Shown here: in pieces, positions 34,745 through 43,753 of the stretch
Position numbering within the stretch: the stretch's first letter is position 1
How the letters are laid out: each line of letters opens with the position of its first letter
NCBI GenBank assembly: GCA_029562975.1
Contig: JAKQTR010000009.1
Location: forward strand, 16,125-80,124
Direction of reading: 5' to 3'
Source of the DNA: Acidobacteriota bacterium
GTDB taxonomy: Bacteria; Acidobacteriota; Vicinamibacteria; Vicinamibacterales; JAKQTR01
Length of the DNA: 64,000 nucleotides
Notes under the pieces: model-generated
The model's database searches: none
Told to the model about the DNA's origin: nothing
What the model saw: only the letters and a program-made list of their open reading frames with translations
Made by a program: the position numbers and the translations under genes

Positions 34745-36159
34745 TCGACGAGCAGGACACCTCGAACCATGTTTCACGGCGATCGTTCGTCGGAGGACTG
34801 GCGGCGGCCGCGGGCGTGCTGATCGTGCCGCGGCGCGTGCTGGGCGGGCCCGGGTACCAGGCGCCGAGCGACACGGTGAACGTCGCGACCGTCGGGTACG
34901 CGCACGGCATGGGCACCAGCAACACCAACGCCGTCGGCAAGGTGGCGAACGTCGTCGCGCTCTGCGACTGCGACGAGAGCGAGGCGGCGCAGCGGGCGAT
35001 CGCCCGGACCAAGATCTGGGAGACCTTCCCGAAGGCCGTGCACTACAAGGACTACCGCGTCATGCTCGAGAAGCAGAAGGACATCGACGGCGTCATCGTG
35101 GCGACGCCCGATCACACGCACGCGGTGATCGCGATGGCCGCCATGCAGCTCGGCAAGCACGTCTACGTGCAGAAGCCGCTGACGCGGACCGTGTCGGAGG
35201 CCCGCGCGCTGACCGAGGCTGCGCGCCGCTACAAGGTCGTGACGCAGATGGGCAACCAGGGCCACTCCGGCGAGGGCGTGCGCCTGGTCGAGGAGTGGAT
35301 CGCCGACGGCGCCATCGGCAAGGTGCACGAGGTCCACTGCTGGACGAACCGGCCGGTCTGGCCGCAGGGCATGCCGCGCCCGGCCGAGGGCCTGCCCGTC
35401 CCGCCCGGCCTCGACTGGGACCTGTTCATCGGGCCCTCGCCCATGCGGCCCTACCACACCGCGTACCACCCGTTCAGCTGGCGCGCGTGGTGGGACTTCG
35501 GCGCCGGCGCCCTCGGCGACATGGCGTGCCACGTCATGGACGCCTCGTACCAGTCGCTGAAGCTGGGCTACCCGACGAGCGTGACCACCTACCTCGCCTA
35601 CAACGTGATGGCGGTCCCGCGCGAGGGCGGCGGGACGCGCAACGAGCGGATCAAGTACGACGACAGCTTCCCGCCCGCCTGCGTCGTGCACTACACGTTC
35701 CCGGCGCGCGGCAAGAACCTCCCGGCGCTGAAGCTCCACTGGTACGACGGCGGGCTCCAGCCCGAGCGGCCGGAAGAGCTCGAGATCGATCGCAGGCTGC
35801 CCGAAAGCGGGACGATCTTCGTCGGCGAGAAGGGCAAGCTCATGTGCGAGACGTACTCGGAGAGCCCGCGCCTGATTCCCGAGCGCCGCATGCAGGCGTA
35901 CAAGCGCCCGAAGAAGACGATCCCCCGGGTCGTCGGCAGCCATGAGCAGAACTGGATCGAGGCGATCCAGGGCAAGACCAGGGCGACGTCGAACTTCGAC
36001 TACTCCGGCCCCTTCACCGAGACGGTGCTCCTCGGCAACGTCGCGGCGAAGTTCCCCGGCCAGAAGCTGCTGTGGGACGGCAGGGCGCTGAGGTTCACGA
36101 ACTCCGAGGAGGCCAACGCGGCCATCCAGCACCAGTACCGCGAGGGCTGGAGCCTGTAG
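34741..36159 (+). CDS. Tat-exported Gfo/Idh/MocA family oxidoreductase
   Basis: A 472-aa enzyme with a twin-arginine signal (HVSRRSFVGGLAAAAGV, residues 10-26). The nucleotide-binding part reads VNVATVGYAHGMGTSNTN, with the family EKP motif changed to QKP in HVYVQKPLTRTV. The catalytic region includes GALGDMACHVMDASYQSL. The changed EKP to QKP is common in exported homologues and does not by itself mean inactivity. ATG 34741 has GGAGACAGGAAG directly upstream. A perfect hairpin lies after its stop. Substrate unknown. Confidence 0.88.
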   Translation: MIDEQDTSNHVSRRSFVGGLAAAAGVLIVPRRVLGGPGYQAPSDTVNVATVGYAHGMGTSNTNAVGKVANVVALCDCDESEAAQRAIARTKIWETFPKAVHYKDYRVMLEKQKDIDGVIVATPDHTHAVIAMAAMQLGKHVYVQKPLTRTVSEARALTEAARRYKVVTQMGNQGHSGEGVRLVEEWIADGAIGKVHEVHCWTNRPVWPQGMPRPAEGLPVPPGLDWDLFIGPSPMRPYHTAYHPFSWRAWWDFGAGALGDMACHVMDASYQSLKLGYPTSVTTYLAYNVMAVPREGGGTRNERIKYDDSFPPACVVHYTFPARGKNLPALKLHWYDGGLQPERPEELEIDRRLPESGTIFVGEKGKLMCETYSESPRLIPERRMQAYKRPKKTIPRVVGSHEQNWIEAIQGKTRATSNFDYSGPFTETVLLGNVAAKFPGQKLLWDGRALRFTNSEEANAAIQHQYREGWSL

Positions 36160-36185
36160 GCTCGTCTCGGGCGGCGACACCGGAA

Positions 36186-36223
36186 GGGCCGGGCCCGGCA
36201 TCCTGCGACGCCGGGCCCGGCCC
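36186..36223. terminator. Perfect 14-bp hairpin between convergent genes
   Basis: GGGCCGGGCCCGGC at 36186-36199 and GCCGGGCCCGGCCC at 36210-36223 are exact inverted repeats with a 10-nt loop. There is no T-tract. The position between two convergent stop codons suggests a bidirectional terminator or mRNA 3'-end stem. Confidence 0.65.
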
Positions 36224-36257
36224 CTGCGCTCGTTCCTCCCGCGGCGATCCTCCGCCG

Positions 36258-38891
36258 CTACTTCACCAGCGCGTTGAAAAGGAGCTTGTACGTGCCGTGG
36301 GTCTGGGCGCGATTCTGCGCCCGGAACCCGATGAGCACCACCTGGCCCTGGCCGTAGCTCGACGCGGCCATCGCGGTCCGGCCGGCGATGTGCCGCTCGC
36401 CGTTCAGCCAGCCGCTCCGCTCGACGTCGCGGTCGGCGTACCGCGCCACGATCTGGTGCCGGTCGTTGACGTCGGTGGCGACGATGTCGAAGGCGGGGCT
36501 GTAGTGGAAGAGCACGAGGCCGGTCGGCGGCATGCCGTAGGCCAGCGGGTGCGTGGTGTCGAACGCGACGCGGAGCGTCGAGCCCGGGCAGAAGAACTCC
36601 TTCGGGCCGAGCGCGGCCAGGGCGTTGCGGATCGGCAGGCCCAGCCTGGTGATGGCGAAGTCCGTCGCGTTGCCGAGGGCGACGAGGCGGCCGCCCTTCT
36701 GGACGAAATCCCTGATCGCCTCGACGCCTTTCGCGCCGATCCCGCTCCGGTACTCCGGCGGCGTCCTGTTCGGGACGCTCGAGAAGGTTCCGCCGCCGCG
36801 GCCGCCGCCGCGCCCGCCCTCGGCCGGCTCGCCGGTGATCGCCGCAGTCGAGTCGTCGGCGAAGACGAGCACGTCGTACTTCGCGTTCAGGTCGCCCTGC
36901 TGGATCTCCGCGTCGTAGACCTCGGCGAAGGGGAAGCCCCACTGCTCGAAGAGCCACCGGGTCCAGCCCTCGTCCATGTTGCCGCCGCGGTAGCGGCGGT
37001 AGATGCCGATGCGCAGGCGGCCCGTCGTATGGCTGCCGCCCGCCACGTCCGCCTCGAGGCGCCTGAAGTCCACGCCCGTCAGCCGCGCGGCCTCGGCCAG
37101 CACGGGCTCCGATCCGGCCGGCACGAGCCAGTCGCCGGGCCGGAGCGCTCCTTTGGCCGCGTCAACGCGCCTGACGGTGACGCCCCGGTCCCAGAGCAGA
37201 TTGACCGCGCGGAAGCTGTCGTTGAGCCGGCCGTCCAGGACGTATCCCAGCCGCGCCTGCGGCGCCACCGTGCCGGCCGGCGCGATGGGAGCGGCGACCT
37301 TCACGAACTCGCCGCGGACGGCCTCGTCCAGCGGGTCCACGCGGATGCCCATGAACTCGGCCAGCACGTCCTGCGCCATGTCGTAGGGCCGGATGGGCGT
37401 GCCGTCCTGCCGCCTGGTGTGCTCGTTGTCCGGGTAGTGGGTCTCGCCGAGCAGGTAGCGGATCAGTCCCATCTTCGGCTGTGCCAGCGGGACGTAGAAG
37501 GAGCCCGGCGGGTACGTCATGCCGTCGGGCGCGGCGAACCCTTTAGGGGACTGCTGCACCTCGATCCCGTGGTCGAGCAGGGCATTGACCAGTTTGTTCA
37601 GCGTCAGCGGATCGTGCTGCCGCGCGGTCATCGCGTAGGCCGCCGGCCTGCCCTTCGCCCCCCGCTCGGTCTGCCGGCGCGCTTTCAGGTAGGCGTTGCG
37701 CAGCACGGTCTCGCGGTTGCGCGCCGCCAGATCCAGCGTGGCCCACGCCGACACCTTCTGGCGCTCGACGATGTCCCTGAGCGTCCACCAGCCGCCGGGC
37801 CAGGGGTTCGGGAAGTTCATCTGCTCCTGGTAGGTCTCGAAGTCCCGCGCGCCGCCCTCGAGCTGGCTCGGGTGGATGAAGATGGGCGTCGCGACGCGCA
37901 CGCTCGCCGATTCGGTCAGCATGCCGGCGATGTTGTGGAACGGCGTGATCCAGTGGAAGCCGAAGTGGCCCCAGCCGGAGTACTGGCCCGCGTTCATCAC
38001 GCCCGAGAGCCCGGCCTCCTCCTCCTTGTACGCGATGTGGGCGCCGTACCACTGCATCTCGCGCCACACCTGGGGATCCGCCAGCGGGCGGACGGGCTCG
38101 GCGTAGGGCGGGACGTAGATCCGCGCCCCGTAGGCGCCCATCTGGTGGTGATCCACGTAGGCCTGCGGCTTCCAGTCCACGAACATCAGCCGGCCGACGT
38201 ACCGCGACTCCTTCATGTTCATCGTCAGGGCGTCGCGGTTGTTGTCGTGCCCGATGTACTTGTGGTAGAGCCACGGCAGCGGGCCGCCCTCGTACTCCGT
38301 CCCCAGGTACTTCGCGTAGTAGTCGTGGATCATGATCGCGCCGTCGGGGTTGAACGACGGGATCTCCAGGTAGATGACGTTGTCGAGGATCCGCCGCGTC
38401 TCCTCGTCGGTGCGGGACACCAGGTCGTAGGTCAGTTCGGGCGCCATGTTGATGCCGCCCACTTCGTTCGCGTGCATGCTCATCGTCTGGCAGACGACGG
38501 CCTTGCCCTCGGCGACGATCCGGTCGACCTCCGCCTCCGGCACGCCGCGGGGGTCGCTGAGCGTGAGGTTCATCCGCCTCAGCTCCTCGAGCCGCGCCTG
38601 GTTGGCGGGCGACGTGATGACGACGAGGAGGAACGGGTTGCCCATCTCGGTGGGCCCCATGTCCACGACCTTCAGCTTGCCGCCGCTCTGCTTCTCGAGG
38701 AGCCGGTAGTACTCGACCGCCTTGTCCCAGCGCACGAGCTTGCGGTCGGCGCCCATCCGGAAGCCGAAGAACTGCTCCGGCGAGGTGATGCGCGCCTGGG
38801 CCTGCGTCGCGCGCTCGGTGGCGCCGAAGGCGGCGAGCGCGATGGCGAGGGCCGCCGGCGCCGCGGCCAGCCGCGTGATGCGTGTGATCAT
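36258..38891 (-). CDS. Exported M14 family zinc carboxypeptidase
   Basis: An 877-aa secreted peptidase. After a signal peptide (ending ATQAQ, about residue 31) an M14 zinc carboxypeptidase domain runs to about residue 400. It shows the HxxE zinc motif in QTMSMHANEVGG, a second His in YVDHHQMGAYG, the Asn-rich IPSFNPDGAIMIHDYY and the HDNNRDALT segment. The C-terminal 400 residues contain further domains, one ending with a Gly-rich loop (EPAEGGRGGGRGGG) and then a glutamine-amidotransferase-like fold (VQKGGRLVALGNATDF). ATG 38891 is chosen because GAGGGAGATC precedes it. Likely role: degradation of extracellular peptides. Confidence 0.87.
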   Translation of the reverse strand: MITRITRLAAAPAALAIALAAFGATERATQAQARITSPEQFFGFRMGADRKLVRWDKAVEYYRLLEKQSGGKLKVVDMGPTEMGNPFLLVVITSPANQARLEELRRMNLTLSDPRGVPEAEVDRIVAEGKAVVCQTMSMHANEVGGINMAPELTYDLVSRTDEETRRILDNVIYLEIPSFNPDGAIMIHDYYAKYLGTEYEGGPLPWLYHKYIGHDNNRDALTMNMKESRYVGRLMFVDWKPQAYVDHHQMGAYGARIYVPPYAEPVRPLADPQVWREMQWYGAHIAYKEEEAGLSGVMNAGQYSGWGHFGFHWITPFHNIAGMLTESASVRVATPIFIHPSQLEGGARDFETYQEQMNFPNPWPGGWWTLRDIVERQKVSAWATLDLAARNRETVLRNAYLKARRQTERGAKGRPAAYAMTARQHDPLTLNKLVNALLDHGIEVQQSPKGFAAPDGMTYPPGSFYVPLAQPKMGLIRYLLGETHYPDNEHTRRQDGTPIRPYDMAQDVLAEFMGIRVDPLDEAVRGEFVKVAAPIAPAGTVAPQARLGYVLDGRLNDSFRAVNLLWDRGVTVRRVDAAKGALRPGDWLVPAGSEPVLAEAARLTGVDFRRLEADVAGGSHTTGRLRIGIYRRYRGGNMDEGWTRWLFEQWGFPFAEVYDAEIQQGDLNAKYDVLVFADDSTAAITGEPAEGGRGGGRGGGTFSSVPNRTPPEYRSGIGAKGVEAIRDFVQKGGRLVALGNATDFAITRLGLPIRNALAALGPKEFFCPGSTLRVAFDTTHPLAYGMPPTGLVLFHYSPAFDIVATDVNDRHQIVARYADRDVERSGWLNGERHIAGRTAMAASSYGQGQVVLIGFRAQNRAQTHGTYKLLFNALVK

Positions 38892-38963
38892 GTGGATCTC
38901 CCTCGGAGGAGGCTCGATGCGGCGCGAGGATATCACAGGCGGCGCGCGCCGAGCGGGCCGGCG

Positions 38964-39728
38964 TCAGGCGCCGGTCATGATGCCGCCGTCGATCGTGAGC
39001 GAGGTGCCCGTCACGAAGCCCGATTCGTTCGACGCGAGGAAGAGCGCCGCGCGCGCGATGTCCTCGGGCGTCCCGAGCCGCTTCAGGAGCGTTCGCTCGG
39101 CGACGTCGGAGACGGCGCGCGCCGGGTCCGGGAACGCCGCGGCCGAGTCCCAGATGAGCGGGGTGTCGACGGGGCCTGGGCAGAGGACGTTGAAGCGGAC
39201 GTCCGGGCCGTAGTCGATGGCCGCCTGGCGGACGAGCGCCAGCAGCGCGCCCTTGGACGCGCAGTAGGCGGCGTGGTTCGGGAACCCCTTCATCGCCGCA
39301 ATCGACCCGCCGATGACGACCGACCCGCCGCCCCCGGCCTGCATCACCGGCAGGCCCGCACGAAGCAGGTAGAAGACGGCGTCCAGGTTCACGGCGAGGG
39401 TCCGGCGCCACGTGTCGGCCGGCACACCGGTGATGGAGCCCAGTCCGAGCATGCCGGCGAAACAGACGATGGTGTCGAGGCCGCCGAAGCGGCCCGTGCA
39501 CGCGTCCACGAGCCGCGCATTGACATCCGGGAGGCTGACATCGCCGGGCACGAACTCCGCGCGGCCGCCCGCAGCGCGGATCTGGCCGACCAGCGCCCGG
39601 CCCCGCTCCTCGTCGCGGCCGCTGGCGACGACGGCCGCGCCCTCGCGCGCGAAGAGAAGGGCCGTCGCGCGGCCCATCCCGCTGGTGGCCCCGGTGACGA
39701 TGGCCGAACGGCCCTGCAGTCGCGCCAT
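38964..39728 (-). CDS. Short-chain dehydrogenase/reductase (SDR)
   Basis: A 254-aa cytosolic classical SDR. The cofactor motif TGATSGMGRA is at residues 12-21, the catalytic Tyr and Lys are in AAYCASKGA and the Ser in VVIGGSIAAM. The usual NNAG structural motif is VCFAG here, so the Asn normally at that place is missing; Ser-Tyr-Lys remain, and some SDRs work with this change. ATG 39728 starts the protein exactly at MARLQGRSAIVTG. Substrate unknown; the quinone or polyol class is typical of the segment GPVDTPL. Confidence 0.87.
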   Translation of the reverse strand: MARLQGRSAIVTGATSGMGRATALLFAREGAAVVASGRDEERGRALVGQIRAAGGRAEFVPGDVSLPDVNARLVDACTGRFGGLDTIVCFAGMLGLGSITGVPADTWRRTLAVNLDAVFYLLRAGLPVMQAGGGGSVVIGGSIAAMKGFPNHAAYCASKGALLALVRQAAIDYGPDVRFNVLCPGPVDTPLIWDSAAAFPDPARAVSDVAERTLLKRLGTPEDIARAALFLASNESGFVTGTSLTIDGGIMTGA

Positions 39729-39816
39729 GGCGGGGAGTAGTCTACAGCGGCCGGGGGCGGGGCGGGCCAGGGCCGCGCGGAAGCCCGCGAGGGTGTCTCT
39801 GCGGGACGTCTCGGGG

Positions 39817-39822
39817 TAACAT
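39817..39822 (+). promoter_or_regulatory. Probable -10 hexamer TAACAT for the kinase/nagA pair
   Basis: TAACAT lies 72 nt before the ATG of the ROK-like gene, with transcription expected near 39829. Confidence 0.35.
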
Positions 39823-39894
39823 AGCAGGCGTCCCCCGAGAGGGGCCCCCGCCCGGCGGCTTGACATCACCTGCACGCGTTCGGAGAGAGACACC

Positions 39895-41301
39895 ATGGCT
39901 TCAGCGTTCCGCTTGATCAGTCCCCGACACGCCCCGCCCCTCGAGCCGGAGTTCCGGCCCGCGATCCTCGCCAACCGCGCGTTTCGCGAGGAGGTTGCCG
40001 CTTCCGGCGCGGGCGTCCCGCTCGCCCTCGGCCTCGAGCGCCCGGACGGGTCGCTGTCGCGCTACGACACCGTCGCCTTCCCGGAAGGGCACCCGCGCGC
40101 CGGCGCGAACCTGATGTACGCCGAGCGCCTCGTCAAGTTCCTGCTCTGGGCCAGGGGCGGCTGGAAGGTCTACGTCGGGGGGCCCGCGTCCATCGGCGCG
40201 CACGTCGCCCGGGTCTACGCCGCCGACGGCCCCAGGGCCTTCGACCACCACTTCATGGGAGAGCAGGTCCACGGCCGGCCCTTCACAGTCGTTTCCTGTG
40301 CGGCCGAGGAGGTTCCCGCCGCGCGCGAGGGAGGCACGCCCCTCGGCCGGCACCTCGACGGGTGCCGCATCGGCTTCGACCTCGGGGCGTCGGACTTGAA
40401 GGTGTCGGCGGTCGTGGACGGCGAGGCGATCTTCAGCGAGGAGATTGTCTGGGAGCCCGTCGAGCAGAAGGACCCGGCGTACCACCAGGGAAAGATCCGC
40501 GACGCGCTGAGGCTGGCCGCGTCGAAGCTGCCGCGCGTGGACGCGATCGGCGGCAGCTCGGCCGGCGTCATCGTGGACAACCGGCCGATGGTCGCGTCGC
40601 TCTTCCGGGGGATCCCGCAGGAGCGCTACGGCGAGATTCGGGAGATGTTCCTGCGGTTCCGCGACGAGTTCGGGGTCCCGCTCGAGGTGGCCAACGACGG
40701 CGACGTCACGGCGCTTGCCGGGGCGATGAGCCTCGACGACAACGCGGTGCTGGGCGTCGCGCTCGGATCGAGCGAGGCCGCCGGCTACGTCAATCCGGAC
40801 GGCGCCATCACGGGCTGGCTCAACGAGCTGGCGTTCGCGCCGGTGGACTACAACCCCGGCGCGGCGACCGACGAGTGGTCTGGAGACGCGGGGGTGGGCG
40901 CGCTCTACTTCTCGCAGCAGTGCGTCTTCCGCCTGGCGCCCTCCGTCGGCATCGACCTGCCCGCCGGGGCCACCAAGGCGGAGAAGCTGAAGCACGTGCA
41001 GACGCGCCTCGAGGCGGGCCACGAAGGCGCCACGAGGATCTGGCAGAGCATCGGCGTCTACCTGGGGTACGGCATCGCGCACTACGCCGACTTCTACGAC
41101 CTGCGGCACGTGCTGATCCTCGGGCGCGTCACCTCGGGGCGGGGCGGCACCCTCATCCTCGACGGCGCCAAGAGGGTGCTCGCCGACGAGTTCCCGGACC
41201 TCGCCGCGCGCGTGAACATCCAGCTGCCGGACGAGAAGAGCCGTCGCGTCGGGCAGTCGATCGCGGCCGCGAGCCTGCCGGCGATCGCCAAGACGAGCTG
41301 A
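39895..41301 (+). CDS. ROK-like sugar kinase with N-terminal extension
   Basis: A 468-aa protein. About 155 residues precede the kinase-like core, which begins at CRIGFDLGASDLKVSAVVDG (phosphate-1 type) and continues with DAIGGSSAGVIVDNRP and the LEVANDGDVTALAG region carrying the catalytic Asp. ROK proteins are usually about 300-400 aa, so the N-terminal extension is notable. No HTH or ROK zinc-cluster (CxCGxxGC) was seen. It is followed after 20 nt by nagA, so together they probably serve amino-sugar (for example GlcNAc) catabolism, the kinase making the 6-phosphate and NagA deacetylating it. GGAGAGAGACACC lies before the start. Confidence 0.78.
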   Translation: MASAFRLISPRHAPPLEPEFRPAILANRAFREEVAASGAGVPLALGLERPDGSLSRYDTVAFPEGHPRAGANLMYAERLVKFLLWARGGWKVYVGGPASIGAHVARVYAADGPRAFDHHFMGEQVHGRPFTVVSCAAEEVPAAREGGTPLGRHLDGCRIGFDLGASDLKVSAVVDGEAIFSEEIVWEPVEQKDPAYHQGKIRDALRLAASKLPRVDAIGGSSAGVIVDNRPMVASLFRGIPQERYGEIREMFLRFRDEFGVPLEVANDGDVTALAGAMSLDDNAVLGVALGSSEAAGYVNPDGAITGWLNELAFAPVDYNPGAATDEWSGDAGVGALYFSQQCVFRLAPSVGIDLPAGATKAEKLKHVQTRLEAGHEGATRIWQSIGVYLGYGIAHYADFYDLRHVLILGRVTSGRGGTLILDGAKRVLADEFPDLAARVNIQLPDEKSRRVGQSIAAASLPAIAKTS

Positions 41302-41321
41302 CGGACAGAGGAGCGCGGGAG

Positions 41322-42470
41322 ATGCTGCACATCAAGAACGCCACAGTGCACACGCCGGACCGCGTCATCGAGCGCGGCTCGGTCCTGGTGGAGGAACGGC
41401 GCATCGTGTCCGTCGGGCCGTCTGCGGACGCGGCCGCCGCTGCCGGCGCGCGGGAGATCGACGCGGCGGGCCTCGTGCTGGCGCCCGGGTTCGTGGAACT
41501 CCAGCTCAACGGCGCCTTTGGCCACGACTTCACCGACGACCCGGCGACGATCTGGCAGGTGGGAGAGCGGATCACGCGCTACGGCGTCACCTCGTTCCTC
41601 CCGACGATCATCACATCCCCGCTGGAGCAGGTCGCGGCGGGCCGAAAAGTCGTCACCGACGGGCGCCCGGCGGGCTACCGCGGCGCGGTCCCGCTCGGCC
41701 TGCACGTGGAAGGGCCGTTCCTCAACCCGAAGCGGAAGGGCGCGCACAACGCGAACTATCTGCGGCTGCCGTCCCTCGACGCCGTGGCGGACTGGTCGCC
41801 GGCGACGGGCGTGCGGCTGGTGACGCTGGCGCCGGAACTGCCAGGCGCGCTCGACGTGATCCGCGCGCTGACCGCCCGCGGCGTCGCCGTCAGCATCGGC
41901 CACTCCGACGCGACGTTCGACCAGGCCGTCGCCGGGTTCGACGCCGGCGCGCGCTACGGCACGCACCTGTTCAACGCCCAGTCCTCGCTCGGGCACCGCG
42001 ATCCGGGCGTGCCCGGCGCCCTGCTCTCGGACGACCGCATCACGGTCGGGTTCATCGCCGACGGGGTCCACACCCACCGGGCGATCATCAAGATCGTTTA
42101 CAAGGTGCTCGGACCGTCCCGGATGAGCCTGGTGACCGACGCGATGGCGGCGCTCGGCATGGCCCCCGGCGCGCACAAGCTCGGCGACTACGACGTCATC
42201 GTGGATGCCACGAGCGCGCGCCTGCCGGACGGCGTTCTCGCCGGCAGCATCCTCGCGCTCGACCAGGCGCTGCGGAACGTCATCGAGATCACCGGGTGCG
42301 GCCTGTCCGACGCTCTGGCGATGATGACGTCGACGCCGGCCCGGCTGCTCGGCCTCGACGGGGCCCTGGGCCGGATCGCTCCGGGATGCGCGGCCGACCT
42401 GGTGCTCCTGTCGCCGGACCTGCGCGTCCGCCAGACGATCGTCGGCGGTGAGGTGGTGTTCACCGCCTAG
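41322..42470 (+). CDS. nagA: N-acetylglucosamine-6-phosphate deacetylase
   Basis: A 382-aa amidohydrolase-fold enzyme that removes acetate from GlcNAc-6-phosphate. Metal-ligand and substrate segments: LGLHVEGPFLNPKRKGAHN, SIGHSDATFD, YGTHLFNAQS, FIADGVHTHRA, and the catalytic Asp in LVTDAMAALG. Length fits the family (about 380-400 aa). The ATG at 41322 has GAGCGCGGGAG upstream. It is in an apparent operon with the ROK-like kinase, which supports an amino-sugar pathway. Gene-name confidence rests on the motif pattern; other acetylated sugar phosphates are possible. Confidence 0.88.
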   Translation: MLHIKNATVHTPDRVIERGSVLVEERRIVSVGPSADAAAAAGAREIDAAGLVLAPGFVELQLNGAFGHDFTDDPATIWQVGERITRYGVTSFLPTIITSPLEQVAAGRKVVTDGRPAGYRGAVPLGLHVEGPFLNPKRKGAHNANYLRLPSLDAVADWSPATGVRLVTLAPELPGALDVIRALTARGVAVSIGHSDATFDQAVAGFDAGARYGTHLFNAQSSLGHRDPGVPGALLSDDRITVGFIADGVHTHRAIIKIVYKVLGPSRMSLVTDAMAALGMAPGAHKLGDYDVIVDATSARLPDGVLAGSILALDQALRNVIEITGCGLSDALAMMTSTPARLLGLDGALGRIAPGCAADLVLLSPDLRVRQTIVGGEVVFTA

Positions 42471-42622
42471 CACGGGACCGGGCCCGGCTGCTTCATCGCC
42501 GATCAAGCGCCAGAGGAGACCGGCTCCTCTTCCTCCGCGGTGATGGCGCGGGGCCGGTTGGGATCTCGAAGGCCGCGCGGCCGCCGGGATCGCGCGCGCG
42601 GCCGGCCGGCGGCGGGGGAGAC

Positions 42623-43678
42623 ATGCGTATCGACCTGCGAAGCGACACCGTGACGGTGCCCACGCCCGCCATGCGCGAGGCCATGGCCGCGGCGGAGGTG
42701 GGCGACGACGTGTTCGGCGACGATCCGACCGTGAACCGGCTGGAGGCGCTGGCGGCGGGGATGGCGGGCAAGGAGGCCGCCGTGTTCGTCGCAAGCGGCA
42801 CGATGGGCAACCTGGCGTCGCTGCTCGCGCACGGCGGCCGCGGCCGCGACGTGATCCTCGGCGACGAGTCGCACATCTACCGCTACGAGAACGGATCGGC
42901 GTCGGCCCTCGGCGGCCTGGTGTTCCGGGCGGTGCCCACGAAGGCCGACGGCACGCTGCCGCTCGAGGCGCTGCGCGCGGCCATCCATCTGCCTGCGCAC
43001 GACTACCACTACTTCCACTACAGCAGGCCGGGGGTCATCTGCCTCGAGAACACGCACAACCGCTGCGGCGGGCGCGTGCTGGCGCCGGACTACTTCGCCG
43101 AGGTCGCCGCCCTGGCCGCCGAGCACGGGCTGCCCGTGCACCTCGACGGCGCGCGGCTGTTCAACGCGGCAGTGGCGGCCGGGCGGCCCATCACGGACTG
43201 GACGCGGCACGTGTCGTCGGTGCAGATCTGCCTGTCCAAGGGCCTCTCGGCGCCGGTCGGATCGGTGATCTGCGGCGACGCGGCGTTCGTGCGGGAGGCG
43301 CGGCGCATGCGCAAGATGCTCGGCGGCGGGATGCGGCAGGCCGGCGTCATCGCCGCGCCGGGCATTCTGGCGCTGACGCAGATGGTGGCGCGGCTGGCCG
43401 ACGACCACCGCCACGCGCGCATCCTCGCAGCGGGCGTCGCGACGCTCGAGGGAGTCGTGCTGGACCCGCCCGAGGTGGACACGAACATCGTCGTCTTTCG
43501 CATGCCGAGCGCGGCGGACGCCGAGGCCTTTGCGGCCGCGCTGGAGCGCGAAGGCGTGCTGGTTTCCGATTTCGGCGGCGGCCGCCTGAGGGTGGTGACG
43601 CACGACGGCATCACCGAGGCGGATTGCCGCGCCGCCATCGACGCGATGCGGAAGGTTCGGGCGGGCATGATCGCGTGA
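42623..43678 (+). CDS. ltaE: Low-specificity L-threonine aldolase
   Basis: A 351-aa PLP enzyme that cleaves L-threonine or allo-threonine to glycine and acetaldehyde. The start RIDLRSDTVTVPTPAMREAM is a family hallmark, with GDDVFGDDPTVNRLE following. The PLP region includes VASGTMGNLAS, LDGARLFNAAVAAG (Asp, Arg), and the Schiff-base lysine in CLSKGLSAPVGS. ATG 42623 has GGGGGAGAC immediately before it. The genes on either side are unrelated, and a GC-rich palindrome lies after the stop. Confidence 0.93.
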   Translation: MRIDLRSDTVTVPTPAMREAMAAAEVGDDVFGDDPTVNRLEALAAGMAGKEAAVFVASGTMGNLASLLAHGGRGRDVILGDESHIYRYENGSASALGGLVFRAVPTKADGTLPLEALRAAIHLPAHDYHYFHYSRPGVICLENTHNRCGGRVLAPDYFAEVAALAAEHGLPVHLDGARLFNAAVAAGRPITDWTRHVSSVQICLSKGLSAPVGSVICGDAAFVREARRMRKMLGGGMRQAGVIAAPGILALTQMVARLADDHRHARILAAGVATLEGVVLDPPEVDTNIVVFRMPSAADAEAFAAALEREGVLVSDFGGGRLRVVTHDGITEADCRAAIDAMRKVRAGMIA

Positions 43679-43726
43679 CCGCCCGGCGGGCGGCCACGCG
43701 CGCGATCCGGGCCTTCGGCCCCGGGG

Positions 43727-43740
43727 GCCCCCGGCCTCGA
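43727..43740. terminator. GC palindrome between convergent genes
   Basis: The segment around CCGGGGGCCCCCGG is self-complementary and follows CCGGGCCTTCGGCCCCGG, another stem. It lies between the threonine aldolase stop and the convergent lipoprotein gene, so a transcription-end hairpin is plausible. Boundaries are approximate. Confidence 0.4.
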
Positions 43741-43753
43741 ATCCCGAGCCGAC

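Noticed and set aside
36072..39740. A plus-strand open frame of over 1200 codons opposite the M14 carboxypeptidase and SDR genes
   Set aside because: High-GC DNA gives long antisense open frames. The product is Arg/Asp/His-rich low-complexity with no family pattern, while the opposite strand has clear catalytic motifs.
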